DNA of 64,000 nt from Portunus trituberculatus (Eukaryota; Arthropoda; Malacostraca; Decapoda; Portunidae), in the NCBI RefSeq assembly GCF_017591435.1, contig NC_059301.1, positions 33,508,986-33,572,985 on the forward strand, in the 5' to 3' direction. The notes under the pieces were generated by a model. That model had not been told where the DNA came from, made no database searches, and worked only from the letters and a program-made list of their open reading frames with translations. Of the stretch, positions 38,861 through 48,346 are shown piece after piece. Within the stretch, counting starts at the first letter, position 1, and every line of letters begins with the position of its first letter. The translations under genes were made by a program, and so were the position numbers.

Positions 38861-39120
38861 ACTCAGCCACGCTCAGGGATATACTCAGGGAATATCCTCA
38901 GTTTGCTCCCAGACTGTAGGATGTTTATGCAATAAGGTGTGCAATATCTGTACTTATTTATTGAAATATTTGTGTTCTTGTTATGTATACTGTTTAGTGT
39001 TATATTTTATATACTTTAACCTTAAGTCTTTGCCCAGGGGGTGGGTGGCAAGGTCCATCCTCCTCCTTTGTTGTAATTATTTATTAATTCAACAATAAAT
39101 GTATCAATCAATCAATCAAT

Positions 39121-39559
39121 CCCTACTGTCCCTTAGCCTTGGGAGGGACATCATCTGATAGAATACATGGTGAGTGAAAGATAAATAAAAACATTTTCTG
39201 CTTATTTCTTTTTGTGCAGTACTTTACATTTTTTTATATGACATTTTCATGTATTTCCATTTCTGTAGGGGTGATTTTTTGACGTGTTCCCTATTATTAC
39301 ATGCTATAATGGGTTCGGTATACGATGATACCGCCTCATTCAACCTATGATATTTTGGTAACCATAGCATCTAGAGACTTCTGGTTTCTTGCATTGCAAA
39401 GAGGACAAGTTGCTTGTGGGCAGAACATCATTTGTACTCACTCGTTTATTGAATTTTCAAGTGTAATCAGTATGTGAATACAGGCTATTTTTTGTGTTTC
39501 TCGCCAAATTTGCTGAGTTAGCATTTGTACTTACCGACGCTGTGATAGAACTTCGTATA
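39121..39559. other. Flank after the LINE, no recognised gene
   Basis: This is probably the continuation of the Tigger 3' untranslated region broken by the LINE. Nothing coding was recognised. Confidence 0.4.
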
Positions 39560-39781
39560 TGTAGTACGGAGGAGGAATTGGCGAGTTACCCATGCCTTAC
39601 TATTGGCACGCCACATGACCTGGAGTTTCTCTTTTAACACCTTATGTGCTTTAAAGGCCCTGGGGTTCTCAGAATGATACACCAACAATGGTTTGACTTT
39701 ACAGTTACTACTAGCATTAGCACACAGGGCCAAGTCACAGATATGCACACCACATTCATATTTTGCAATTACAGACAACAC
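39560..39781 (-). pseudogene. TIGD1-like transposase, DDE-domain fragment
   Basis: The minus strand reads HICDLALCANASSNCKVKPL, then LVYHSENPRAFKAHKV and VMWRANSKAWVTRQF. This is the region after the first catalytic aspartate in TIGD1-type DDE domains. Only about 70 codons remain. It points opposite to the transposase N-terminus at 40051, so the locus is rearranged or holds two insertions. Confidence 0.8.
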
Positions 39782-40050
39782 CTGCTTAATGAAGGTTCAC
39801 ACAATGAAATTACGCTACAACGTAGGTTTCCTTTTACTACCATCTGCTTGTTTAACAAACACCAAACTTGCTTTAACAAAATTTTATCCAGGTAATTTTT
39901 TCCAAGTTTGAAAGCCCCCGCCGTATCACGCAAGTCGACAGGCTTTTGAATACAACAGCGCCTCTCGTGGACAAAACACGCATCACTCACTCCCCCTAGT
40001 TCAAAACAATAACAGCATCAGCAGCAGCTCGTCTTCCCTCGCTCTACATG

Positions 40051-40330
40051 CCACCAAAACGCCCTGCAATATTGCCTAGCATTGCTAAGAAGACCAGGAA
40101 ATCTCTTACTCTCGAAGTGAAGCTGGATATTATTCACAGACACGAGGCGAGAAAACTAATAGTATTGCTTCCCACCATGACTTGAGTCCATCTACTGTCT
40201 ACCATATTCAAATTAGCAGACTCTATTAAGAAGGCTGGTGAGACTGTATCTTCCCTGCAAGTTAAAAGAGCCACCTGAATTAATGACTCTGCAATGAATA
40301 AAATGGAAAGCCTTGTGGAAATGTGGTACA
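40051..40330 (+). pseudogene. Tigger transposase N-terminus (CENP-B-type helix-turn-helix)
   Basis: It starts MPPKRPAILPSIAKKTRK, then LTLEVKLDIIHRHEARK. A frameshift near 40155 gives NSIASHHDLSPSTVYHIQ (helix-turn-helix), a second one near 40210 leads to ADSIKKAGETVSSLQVKRAT, a TGA, and NDSAMNKMESLVEMW. This order matches TIGD N-termini. The remaining DNA-binding and DDE parts are deleted, and the 3' non-coding end follows. Confidence 0.85.
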
Positions 40331-40699
40331 TAAATTTTGTATGTGGTACAATGATGTGCCCTTTGTTTACATTCCACAGGTTGCCAGCTAGTGTATTTCC
40401 CGCTCCACTCTCCCTCCCTTCATAAATTTAAGATCACCAACATTATAAAGTTACTTACATGCATACATTAGTGTACATTATAATGACTTAGTCTTAAATT
40501 AAACTGCTTAAATGTTTAGCTTCATAATTTTTACTTTCATTAAACCTTTTACTGTACAATGATGCACTCTCTCTTTGTTTACTCTCAATGGAAGCTCAAG
40601 TTAGGGGTTAAACTTGTTATAATTGGTTCGCTTAACGAAAATTCGCTTAACGAAGGGTTTTTTAGGAACGTAACCCCTTCGTTAAGCGGAGATTGCCTG
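40331..40699 (+). mobile_element. 3' end of the Tigger element with TIR
   Basis: The segment 40408-40699 matches 1-285. It ends CGTTAAGCGGAGATTGCCTG next to TA, and a second inverted copy of the CGCTTAACGAA motif lies just inside. The left TIR of this copy was not found. Confidence 0.75.
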
Positions 40700-40918
40700 T
40701 ATCTTGTGTTTCATATCCATTGTGAGAATCTTCTAAGTTTCTCCTTTTCAGCCTTCTTTGTTTTACTTTAGGAACCCATGATCACAAGGTCTTGAGTTCA
40801 CAAAACTTAAGAAAACATACACACTGCCAAGGAGCACTGACACGACATGAACAAAGGATTGAACAACGATACAGAACGGGAATCATATGTTGGAGCGTTC
40901 GTATATCAAAGTATTACT

Positions 40919-40920
40919 AT

Positions 40921-40969
<49 letters not shown>
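40919..40969. repeat. (TA)n microsatellite
   Basis: TA array, with two AAATATA interruptions, ending at the left TIR of the next element. Confidence 0.95.
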
Positions 40970-40972
<3 letters not shown>

Positions 40973-41887
40973 TGGAGACTCAATACTCGAACTTAATTAG
41001 TTCCAAATGGCTGTTCGAGTATTAAAAAGTTCGACTATTGATACCTATAAATCAGGTAATTCGTTCCAATCTTAGCAAAACCTCAAGTTTATAAAAATTT
41101 CAATGTAATTTTTAACAATTTTGTTTTGTACATACCGTAAGTGAAGGCTGGTGATGGATAACTTAGAAGAGGAGGGGAGAAGAGTCGGGAGGAGGAGGGA
41201 GGTCACCGGAATATGAGTCACCATCCATGAAAACGTCTTTTGTAACTTTTTTCATGTGTGATTTCTGTGAATCCACTAATGGAGTGCTATGGCTCACTAA
41301 CATTTGTACTCTCACCAGATTCCTTATTTTCATCACTAATAAGCCTCTTTGATGTCATCAAAAGTTTCTAAATGAAAAACTACCGACAAGAAGAAGAAGA
41401 AGACAAGAAGAAGAAGAATGTTGTTTTTCTCAAGACTGTGGTAGGACTAGTGATGCGAACTGCCATCCAGTATACCGTTATTACAGTAATACCGGTACAG
41501 TAATACCTTTATTACAGTAGTACCGGTATGCCGCTTTTACGAGAATATCAGTATCACCAGTAATACGGCATACAGCATACGGTACAGTGGAGGTTGCGCG
41601 AAGGGAGATGACAGAGCTTTGTGTACAACCAAATTTGCTACCGTTTGAGTACCAGATATTTTCACCGCTAATATGTCTTTGAGGTTAATGTAAATATATA
41701 AATGAAAAACTACAGATAGAATGCAGGAGAATGTTATTCTCATGACAGCAGCAGCACGTCACAAATGGCGGACGGTGAAGGGGGACGCCAGGGAGCCTTT
41801 GTTTACAACCATGGGTGTGGATGTTCAACTATCAGGTATTTTTTCAAGTATTAAATTGATCTTTTGCATTCAAGTATTGAGTCTCCA

Positions 41888-41890
<3 letters not shown>
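40970..41890. mobile_element. Tigger/pogo-like TIR element, CAGTGGAGACTCAATACTCG family
   Basis: The left end is CAGTGGAGACTCAATACTCG and the right end is the inverse, CAAGTATTGAGTCTCCACTG at 41871-41890, with TA arrays directly on both sides. About 920 bp, no transposase. The interior holds (AAG)n near 41392-41418 and a cluster of GTAATACCGGTA-like palindromes at 41480-41570. AATGAAAAACTAC occurs near 41372 and again near 41701, on either side of that cluster, suggesting a further insertion. Confidence 0.85.

Positions 41891-41948
<58 letters not shown>
41891..41948. repeat. (TA)n microsatellite
   Basis: TA array exactly between two TIR elements of different families. Confidence 0.97.
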
Positions 41949-41951
<3 letters not shown>

Positions 41952-42895
41952 TAAGGTCTCGGTTTACGTCAGAGTTACGTTCCTGAAACACGACGTAAGT
42001 TGATTTTGTACATAACTCGAGTTTCCGTACATTTCAAAGCATATTATCGAGTTTTCAACCAATCATTGTTTATGGTCATTCAGGTAAGTAAAAGGTTATA
42101 TTGTTATATTATTTACAACTATGTAGGAATATGAAACACAAGCTTGTTTTTGTTGTTGATTAGGGCCACGAACGCGAAGGACTGCAGGTTGCTGAGAGGG
42201 GTGGACGCCTGAGGCCGCCAGGAGGATAGGCAGGTCGAATGTTGTGACGCCCAGGGCGGACAGCTGGGAGCGTAGTGCAGTGTGGTGGGAGTAGAAGCGT
42301 GGGCAGCGGAGCAGGAAATGCAATAGGGATCAGCAGACAGGTGCAGATGGTGCAAGTGAGCTGCGAGTGTCGTGTGGCCCAGGCGAAGGCTCCGGAGTTG
42401 TTATTGTTGTGATGGTGGGTGCGCGAGCCCTCAAGGTCGTCAACCTCCCCGTTGTCATGGTAACGAGCTTCCCATTTTCTTCTTCACTCCCTCACACACA
42501 GCTGCTGCCTCCCTTCTCATGTCTTTTAATTATGTCCTCTTTTTCTTGTAGCGTAATGGTTTTCCTTTTCTTAGCATCACTGCTGTCACTAAGAAGTTTT
42601 CTCTTTGGTGCCATTGAGCAAGATACTAAGAACTTGAGTCAGTAAACGCAGAAGTAAGATAACACTTGCCAGGGGCGACGGTGTGGTGAAACTGAGGCAG
42701 GGTGTTATTGTATTCAAGCGTGAGGCGGGCGGTGTGATGGGTAACCACTAGTGACACCTGGCAGCCAACAATAACAATACATCCCGCGCTTTATGATTTA
42801 TAAATTTTCATTTTTTTTATCTTAAATTGCCTTATAGTGGACTGACGTAACTACGAGTTTGACGTAACTCGAGACTGACGTAACCCGGGACCTTA

Positions 42896-42898
<3 letters not shown>
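41949..42898. mobile_element. Tigger/pogo-like TIR element, CAGTAAGGTCTCGG family
   Basis: The left end is CAGTAAGGTCTCGGTTTACG and the right end is the inverse, TAACCCGGGACCTTACTG. TA arrays flank both sides. Subterminal copies of GACGTAACT occur near both ends. The element is 950 bp, contains an I-group LINE tail fragment (42150-42390) and no transposase. The right half matches 7785-8012. Confidence 0.87.
42150..42390 (-). pseudogene. I-group LINE C-terminal tail fragment inside a TIR element
   Basis: The minus strand reads HLHHLHLSADPYCI, then in another frame HFLLRCPRFYSHH, ALGVTTFDLPILLAASGVHP, the same motif series as 6171-6752. One frameshift. No other part of the LINE is present. Confidence 0.7.

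Positions 42899-42969
<71 letters not shown>
42899..42969. repeat. (TA)n microsatellite
   Basis: TA array between a TIR element and the 5' LTR of a Ty3/gypsy element. Confidence 0.97.
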
Positions 42970-42971
<2 letters not shown>

Positions 42972-42973
<2 letters not shown>

Positions 42974-43381
42974 TTACGAATATGTGTGTAAATGCTTATG
43001 TGTGTTTTGCGCGGGCTGGCTTTGTGAGTGTTGGCGCGGCGCGTGGGAGAGAGTCGGCAAGAGAGCACGTGCAAGGCAAGACTGTGAGATGCACGCTCTG
43101 TTATTAAGACGTGTTGCCTGCTGTTGTGGTCTGTTGTGCCCGCCCCTGGGAACGCCTGTGAGTGCCTGAGTGCCCTGTGTGTGTGTGTAAAGGCTGCCCT
43201 GTGATATACTGTGAACTGAGGACTCAGTAAAGGATGTGAGTAAGCTGGTGTTTCTCTGTCCAACGTTGCCCGCCATTACCCGCCATTGTGTGCCTCGTGT
43301 TGGTGTGCTCCTGTGTGCTCCAGACCCTTGACAACGAAGCTGACGCAGCCAAAGCTGATAACCATGGGTGAGAAGGTAACA
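42972..43381 (+). repeat. 5' LTR of the deleted gypsy element
   Basis: It begins TGTTAC and ends GTAACA, a perfect short inverted repeat. It is about nine-tenths identical to 46098-46514. The 3' copy starts TGCTAC and loses the last bases at the TA array. Confidence 0.92.
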
Positions 43382-43382
43382 G

Positions 43383-43396
43383 TGGTGTCAGGAGTG
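43383..43396 (+). other. Primer-binding site, tRNA-Leu type
   Basis: TGGTGTCAGGAGTG lies directly after the 5' LTR. TGGTGTCAGAAGTG-like sites complementary to tRNA-Leu are known from the Mag/SURL lineage of gypsy elements. Confidence 0.65.
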
Positions 43397-43547
43397 AGGA
43401 TATAGTGTCCAGTGTTTTACCATGCTTGTGGTTGCTTGTGACTGGTTAGTGGTGGTGAGGCTGAGCCGGGTGAGAGGAAGCCCGACCAGCTCGAGCTGAT
43501 AACAACTATGCTGGCGTCTATGAGGGCAGAACAGTTGCACACAGCAG

Positions 43548-44504
43548 TTGATGGAGGTGCTGCAGTCTAGCCTGGGCTCCTTGAGGGCGGAGGCGCAGGA
43601 TTACACCGATTGTTCCTGCGAAAGTGTGCGAGGTGAACTGGAGCAGAATCTGCAAGCAGTGAAGGGTGACCTGCTGATGGCGAAAGGCGAGCTGGTGAAG
43701 GACTGGCAGGCGCTGCGGGATGAGGTGAGATACATAAGGAATGAGGCAATTTGGCGCCAACCGTATATGGAGGGGTGCTCGTGGCATGACAAGGGGTGTT
43801 TTGGAAGCCCCGTGGGTTTGTTGGCGTCAAGTTGCCCACCATCTTCCCTCGCTTCCCCATCCGGCATGGCGCGTGCGCCGTCTTTTTCACCTCCACCCTC
43901 ACCGCCTCACTCGCCTTTCCCCCGCTTCAAGTCTCGCAAGCCTGCCGAGTATGACGGTAAGGTAGCCTGGGAGTCCTATGCTGCCCAGTTTGATCTGCTG
44001 GCGGTTGCACAGGGCTGGGACCAGGTTGAGAAGGCCTTGCAGCTGGCCACAGCTCTCATGGGTCCAGCCATCGATGTTTTTGGCCATCTCCTGCCAACGC
44101 AGCGTGCCTCCTTCCCTGACATTGCTGAGGCACTGCGTCTTCGCTTCGGGCACTGCCACCAGGCTGAGGTGTATCGTGCCCAGCTGAAGAAGAGGACGAG
44201 GCAGAGGGGCGAGACGCTGTCCCAGCTGGCCCATGACGTAGAGGCACTGGTGAGAAGGCCGTACCCAGCGGCCGGTGAGGAAATGGTCACCGTGTTGGTG
44301 CGTGATGCCTTTCTGGATGCCTTGGTGGACCACCAGCTGCAGATTTATGTGAGGCAGGCATACCCAGCTGACGTGCAAGTGGCTTTGGCTCGTGCAATGG
44401 AGTTTGAGGCCTTCATGCAGACCGCGAGCTCCCTGTCTACCTTCGCTCGGCCCCGCAGTGACGTGAGAGGACACAAGGGTCAAGTGAAGAAGAGGCCAGT
44501 GTAA
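43548..44504 (+). CDS. Ty3/gypsy Gag, long open frame
   Basis: Gag forms the particle that packages the element RNA. The 318-codon frame has an N-terminal helical part (ELEQNLQAVKGDLLMAKGEL), a Pro/Ser-rich linker, then the conserved capsid-like region (KPAEYDGKVAWESYAAQFDL, ATALMGPAIDVFGHL, RQRGETLSQLAHDVEALVRR). A TAA at 44502-44504 ends it, but the same frame continues beyond with a CCHC knuckle at 44538-44579 (CWWCGEKGHVRARC). The TAA is therefore probably a premature stop. The true start may be further upstream than the methionine used here. Confidence 0.8.
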   Translation: MMEVLQSSLGSLRAEAQDYTDCSCESVRGELEQNLQAVKGDLLMAKGELVKDWQALRDEVRYIRNEAIWRQPYMEGCSWHDKGCFGSPVGLLASSCPPSSLASPSGMARAPSFSPPPSPPHSPFPRFKSRKPAEYDGKVAWESYAAQFDLLAVAQGWDQVEKALQLATALMGPAIDVFGHLLPTQRASFPDIAEALRLRFGHCHQAEVYRAQLKKRTRQRGETLSQLAHDVEALVRRPYPAAGEEMVTVLVRDAFLDALVDHQLQIYVRQAYPADVQVALARAMEFEAFMQTASSLSTFARPRSDVRGHKGQVKKRPV

Positions 44505-44619
44505 CGTGCGGCGAGCCCGGAAGCGTTCGACGGGCGGTGCTGGTGGTGCGGTGAGAAGGGGCACGTGAGAGCCCGGTGCCCGAGGGAGCAAAGGGTGCAC
44601 TCTCTCGACCAGCCTGATC

Positions 44620-45897
44620 ATGTCGCCTTTCAGCCCTGCTGCGAGGACTGCAGCGGGGCTGGACACCGCTCAAGGCTTGCCCCAGCCTGAAGGAGGTAGT
44701 GTCAGCAGGAAACAACTACAGGATGAAGGCAGGGGCCGCCTCTCAGCCAGCCAAAACTCCAGTGCCCCGGCTTGTGTGAAGTGTCACTACACTGTTGGCA
44801 ACACGCAGGTGAGAGACGCTGTGGATGGGAGGCCGTGTCGCATGACTCTGGACAGCGGCGCAGATCACATGCTGGTGCGGCCAGGGCTGGTGGAGGCTGA
44901 GTGGTTGCCAGACTCGCCTCAACAGCTGTGTGGATTAATGGAGGACTGCATGTTGCTGCAGGGTCCGGTGAATGCTCGTGTGCGTGTAGGTGGCGTGGAG
45001 AAAGACATGCCGATCTTTGTCGCTGACCTGGACGAGGAGTGTTTACTGGGATACGACTACCTGACGAGGATGGACGCCTGTGTTGACTTCAGGCACAAGA
45101 GAATGACAGTACGTGGCCATGACGTGCCTTTCCTTTGTCAAGTCAGGTGTGCCGAGGTAGTTACCATGAAGCGACTGAGGCTGCCCCCACGCACCGAGGA
45201 CCGCGTTCAGTGCCGTTTAACACGTGTGATGAAGAAGGCCGAGGGTCTGGTGGAGCCTGTGAGTGACCTGCGGCTGACTGATGGTGTGGCACTTGGAAGG
45301 AGCCTCGTAGGAGCGGGGAAGGAGTTAGTCACTGTGTTACTGGCTAACTTCTCTGACAAGGCTCGAAATATAACCGCCGGCACGCCGGTTGGGGTGTGTG
45401 AAGAGGTGCAGCGGACCGAGGAGCGGCGGCAGGCAGAGCGGCCGCGTATGGCGAGCTTGCTGCCAGGCTTTCTGGAGGACCTGGCGCAGCGGAGCGCCAC
45501 CCACCTGAAGGAGGCGCAGACGGAGCGGCTTGCGGAGGCCCATCGTGAGGTGCGCAGCAAGCTGAGGACGGCGAGTCACGTTATGAAGGAGCTGTACGAC
45601 CGCCACATGCGAGACGTCAGGTATGCAGAGGGGAACAGAGTGTGGCTGCACAAACCCCGACGCAGGCGTGGTCTCTTGCCGAAGCTGCAGAGCCCCTGGG
45701 AGGGGCCCTATACCGTCGTGACCGTGCCCTCGGTGGCCATGTACAAGATCAGGAGAGGTCACAAGCGGGCGTTGGTAGTGCACGCGGACCGCTTGTGGCG
45801 CTACCACGGCCCTGGTAGCTTCTCTTGGGGTTCAGATGAGCCCGAGGAGGAAGGAAGTGCTGAAGAAGAAGATGGAGGACGTCCCCAAGGAGGTTGA
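44620..45897 (+). CDS. Fused gypsy protease-integrase C-terminus, 425 codons
   Basis: The frame is offset from gag. The protease active site is MTLDSGADHMLVRP near 44850, with a flap-like LLGYDYLTRMDACVDF near 45040. A spacer with FSDKARNITAGTPVGVCEEV resembles the segment just before RT in gypsy pol. After about 45450 the sequence is integrase C-terminal: ELYDRHMRDVRYAEGNRVWL and LQSPWEGPYTVVTVPS, with VVHADRLWRYHGP. No RT, RNase H or integrase catalytic DDE is present between them. The open frame across the junction suggests an in-frame deletion of roughly 3 kb relative to family members (inferred). Confidence 0.85.
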   Translation: MSPFSPAARTAAGLDTAQGLPQPEGGSVSRKQLQDEGRGRLSASQNSSAPACVKCHYTVGNTQVRDAVDGRPCRMTLDSGADHMLVRPGLVEAEWLPDSPQQLCGLMEDCMLLQGPVNARVRVGGVEKDMPIFVADLDEECLLGYDYLTRMDACVDFRHKRMTVRGHDVPFLCQVRCAEVVTMKRLRLPPRTEDRVQCRLTRVMKKAEGLVEPVSDLRLTDGVALGRSLVGAGKELVTVLLANFSDKARNITAGTPVGVCEEVQRTEERRQAERPRMASLLPGFLEDLAQRSATHLKEAQTERLAEAHREVRSKLRTASHVMKELYDRHMRDVRYAEGNRVWLHKPRRRRGLLPKLQSPWEGPYTVVTVPSVAMYKIRRGHKRALVVHADRLWRYHGPGSFSWGSDEPEEEGSAEEEDGGRPQGG

Positions 45898-46082
45898 GGA
45901 GGCAGTGGGCGGTGATGCAGGTGACAGCCAGCTGGTGGTGGAAACTGCTGCTCGCCCGTCCATCACCGCCAGCCTCCTGTGTATCTGAGAGATATTGAAC
46001 TGTCTTAAATGTTCTAGTTTATTTTGTATGCATTTTGCCTTTCTGTTTTATAGTGTGAAGAAGGTCGGGTCAACCTTTTTAT

Positions 46083-46097
46083 AAGTGGGGGGACAGT
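46083..46097 (+). other. Polypurine tract of the gypsy element
   Basis: AAGTGGGGGGACAG just before the 3' LTR, the site where second-strand synthesis starts in LTR elements. Confidence 0.75.
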
Positions 46098-46508
46098 TGC
46101 TACGAATGTGTGTGTATGTGCATATGTGTGTTTTGCGAGGGCTGGCTTTGTGAGTGTTGGCGCGGTGCGGGGGAGAGAGTCGGCAAGAGAGCATGTGCAA
46201 GGCAAGACTGTGAGACGCACGTTCTGTTATTAAGACGTGTTGCCTGCTGTTGTGGTTTGTTGTGTCCGCCCCTGGGAACGCCTGTGAGTGCCTGAGTCCC
46301 CTGTGTGTGTGTGTGTGTGTGGAGGCTGCCCTGTGATGTACTGTGAACTGAGGACTCAGTAAAGGACGTGAGTAAGCTGGTGTTTCTCTGTCCGGCGTTG
46401 CCCGCCATTACCCGCCATTGTGTGCCTCGTGTTGATGTGCTCCTGTGTGCTCCGGACCCTTGACAACAAAGCTGACGCAGCCAGTGAAAGCGGACAACCA
46501 AGGCTGAG

Positions 46509-46514
<6 letters not shown>
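46098..46514 (+). repeat. 3' LTR of the deleted gypsy element
   Basis: Matches 42972-43381, with a longer GT run near 46303-46320 and the last bases lost in the TA array. Confidence 0.92.

Positions 46515-46575
<61 letters not shown>
46511..46575. repeat. (TA)n microsatellite
   Basis: TA array following the 3' LTR. Confidence 0.97.
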
Positions 46576-46579
<4 letters not shown>

Positions 46580-46980
46580 ACACTGAGCGATATAAATTCT
46601 TTTATTTTGTTTAGTTAGCCTCATAGTCGCCACCCGGCTGGTGGGCGATGAGTGTGGGAGAGAGAAAGAATGGAAATGCTGTGATGTCATCCCTCCCTCC
46701 CTGAGCTGAGCACAGGGTGGCCGGGGGTAAGCGACGCCAACCTCCTTTGTTTTTCAGTGCACTGAGAGGCCTTAAGGAGAGTAGTCACCGCCGCTGTGTA
46801 ATAGATTTTATTATAATTATTCCGTGCACTCCTGTGAAGTGTGTCTGGAGGGCCACTCACAGTAAGGGTGAGGTCTGGGAGAGTGTGTAGACCTTGAGGC
46901 GAGATGCTGCTGTACTTGGAAAGCGCAGTGAGCAGTTAGTAAGTTCTGTAGTGAGCGGGCTGTGGAGATAAGTAACCGCC

Positions 46981-48010
46981 ATTACATGTGCTGCGACTTT
47001 TGGCGGCTTTCATGAGCCTTGCGAGAGACAGGGTGTCACCAGGGGTTCGTGGTTACGGAAACTGCTGTTATCTCTGCCCAGTAGGTGGCTGGGAGAGATT
47101 GCTGTCTGGTACTGGGCAGTAATCAGTGTTATGAATTCTGTTTAGCGGGATCAAGTACTGCGCCTCTGTGGGTTGCCGGGGAAGGAGATTAGGGAGTCGT
47201 AGTGTTGTTGTAGTGAGAGGACCTAACGTCCTTACGTAGTAAGTAGTACAGGAGGAAAATACCCTCCAGTAGTAAGTAGAAGTAGTAATGGTGGTAGAGG
47301 AGGTGTGAGGCAGCTCCTTTGTTCCCCCATAGTGCGTGGGAGGTGAGCCAAACGTGAGTTGAGGCCCAGTAAGGGTGGCGGGGCAGTCTTCCCCCACTCC
47401 TGTGTCGAGTTAGTTCTGACCTGAGGTATTTGTGTCTGTTATCGTCTGCCACGTATGGGAGACGTGTGTAGTGTGTTTTGCCGAGGCTGAGGGCCTCATA
47501 GAATATTGTGGGCCGTAGTGTGCTGTGTTAGCAGCCTTGGTGGTGTGGGACCGGCTGGAGAGAAGTGTGCCGGTGTGTGTGAAAGTGGCTGACGAGGAGG
47601 TGGGCTAGTATGCAGTACCGCGGCGGGCCAGATATTATGCTGCTTGTAGTGAGTGTGGACTATCTCCCTTGTGGAGGGCTCCAGACCACTACATTCAGCT
47701 AGGAGTGGAGTTGTCTTGAGTAAAGTAGGTGGATTGTCCTACGTGAGGGCGGTTCTACCAAGACAACTTTCTCTCCGCATTCCCGTGTAGAATTACTTGT
47801 TATTATCTCTTAGGACGAGGAGGAGGAGGAGGTGACGAGTAACCTTTCCCAATCTCTGAGATTAAGATTTTGGTGGCGACCTAGGGAAGCAGCTTCTGTC
47901 CGTTTTTTAAGAGTTTGAAAAGAACCTGGTTGCGCCTTGCTAGTGCGGCGGTGTATGCCGGTTGGCCGCACTCCTGGGACGAGCTGTCCTGTATGCTAGC
48001 GGTCGTGACA
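46981..48010 (+). repeat. 5' LTR of the LTR-gag-LTR element (shared part)
   Basis: Homologous to 49663-50693 over its whole length. It ends CGTGACA, followed by the primer-binding site. It contains purine-rich GAGGAGGAGG near its 3' part. Confidence 0.9.
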
Positions 48011-48015
48011 TAAAT

Positions 48016-48033
48016 TGGCGACCTCGCCAGGAT
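48016..48033 (+). other. Primer-binding site
   Basis: TGGCGACCTCGCCAGGAT, five bases after the 5' LTR. It starts with the TGG complementary to a tRNA 3' CCA. The tRNA was not identified. Confidence 0.6.
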
Positions 48034-48346
48034 TGTTCTTCGAGTAGTAACAGTAGTTGGGAGTGTGAGAGTAGTTGTGATAGTGTAAATTTTTGTATTT
48101 TACGTCACCTTATCGCCATCATGAGTACTGAGCAAGCTACCACAAGCCCCGCGGGCGAGCGTAATTACTCCAGTGTCCCAAGGTAGCGGCAGCGAGGACT
48201 TGGCCCAGCATCGGGTATAGAGTTTCCTTTCCCCTCCTCCTGCTGGAGAGGAGCGGCCTGCCAGTCCTACTCCTAGTGTTGGGGGCTTCTTTCAGATTAG
48301 CGCAGATATGTCTGAAGAGAGGAAGTACCAGCTCGAGCTGAGGTGA

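Larger units (their letters stand above)
33393..39120 (+). mobile_element. I-group LINE, near full length (5.7 kb)
   Basis: The element carries a zinc-knuckle ORF1, endonuclease, RT and RNase H in that order, and ends in TCAA repeats at 39103-39120. Such short tandem tails and an RNase H domain are typical of I/Nimb/LOA-type LINEs. The sequence CCCTAC at 33388-33393 and again at 39121-39126 fits a target-site duplication of 6 to 9 bases. The insertion lies just after the stop of the TIGD1-like gene. Stops and frameshifts show it is inactive. Confidence 0.82.
42972..46514 (+). mobile_element. Ty3/gypsy LTR retrotransposon lacking RT, RNase H and most of integrase
   Basis: Two LTRs of about 410 bp (42972-43381 and 46098-46514), a primer-binding site, gag, protease, an integrase C-terminus and a polypurine tract are present. 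Normal gypsy pol order is protease, RT, RNase H, integrase. Here protease joins directly to the end of integrase in one open frame. TA arrays lie outside both LTRs. Confidence 0.9.
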
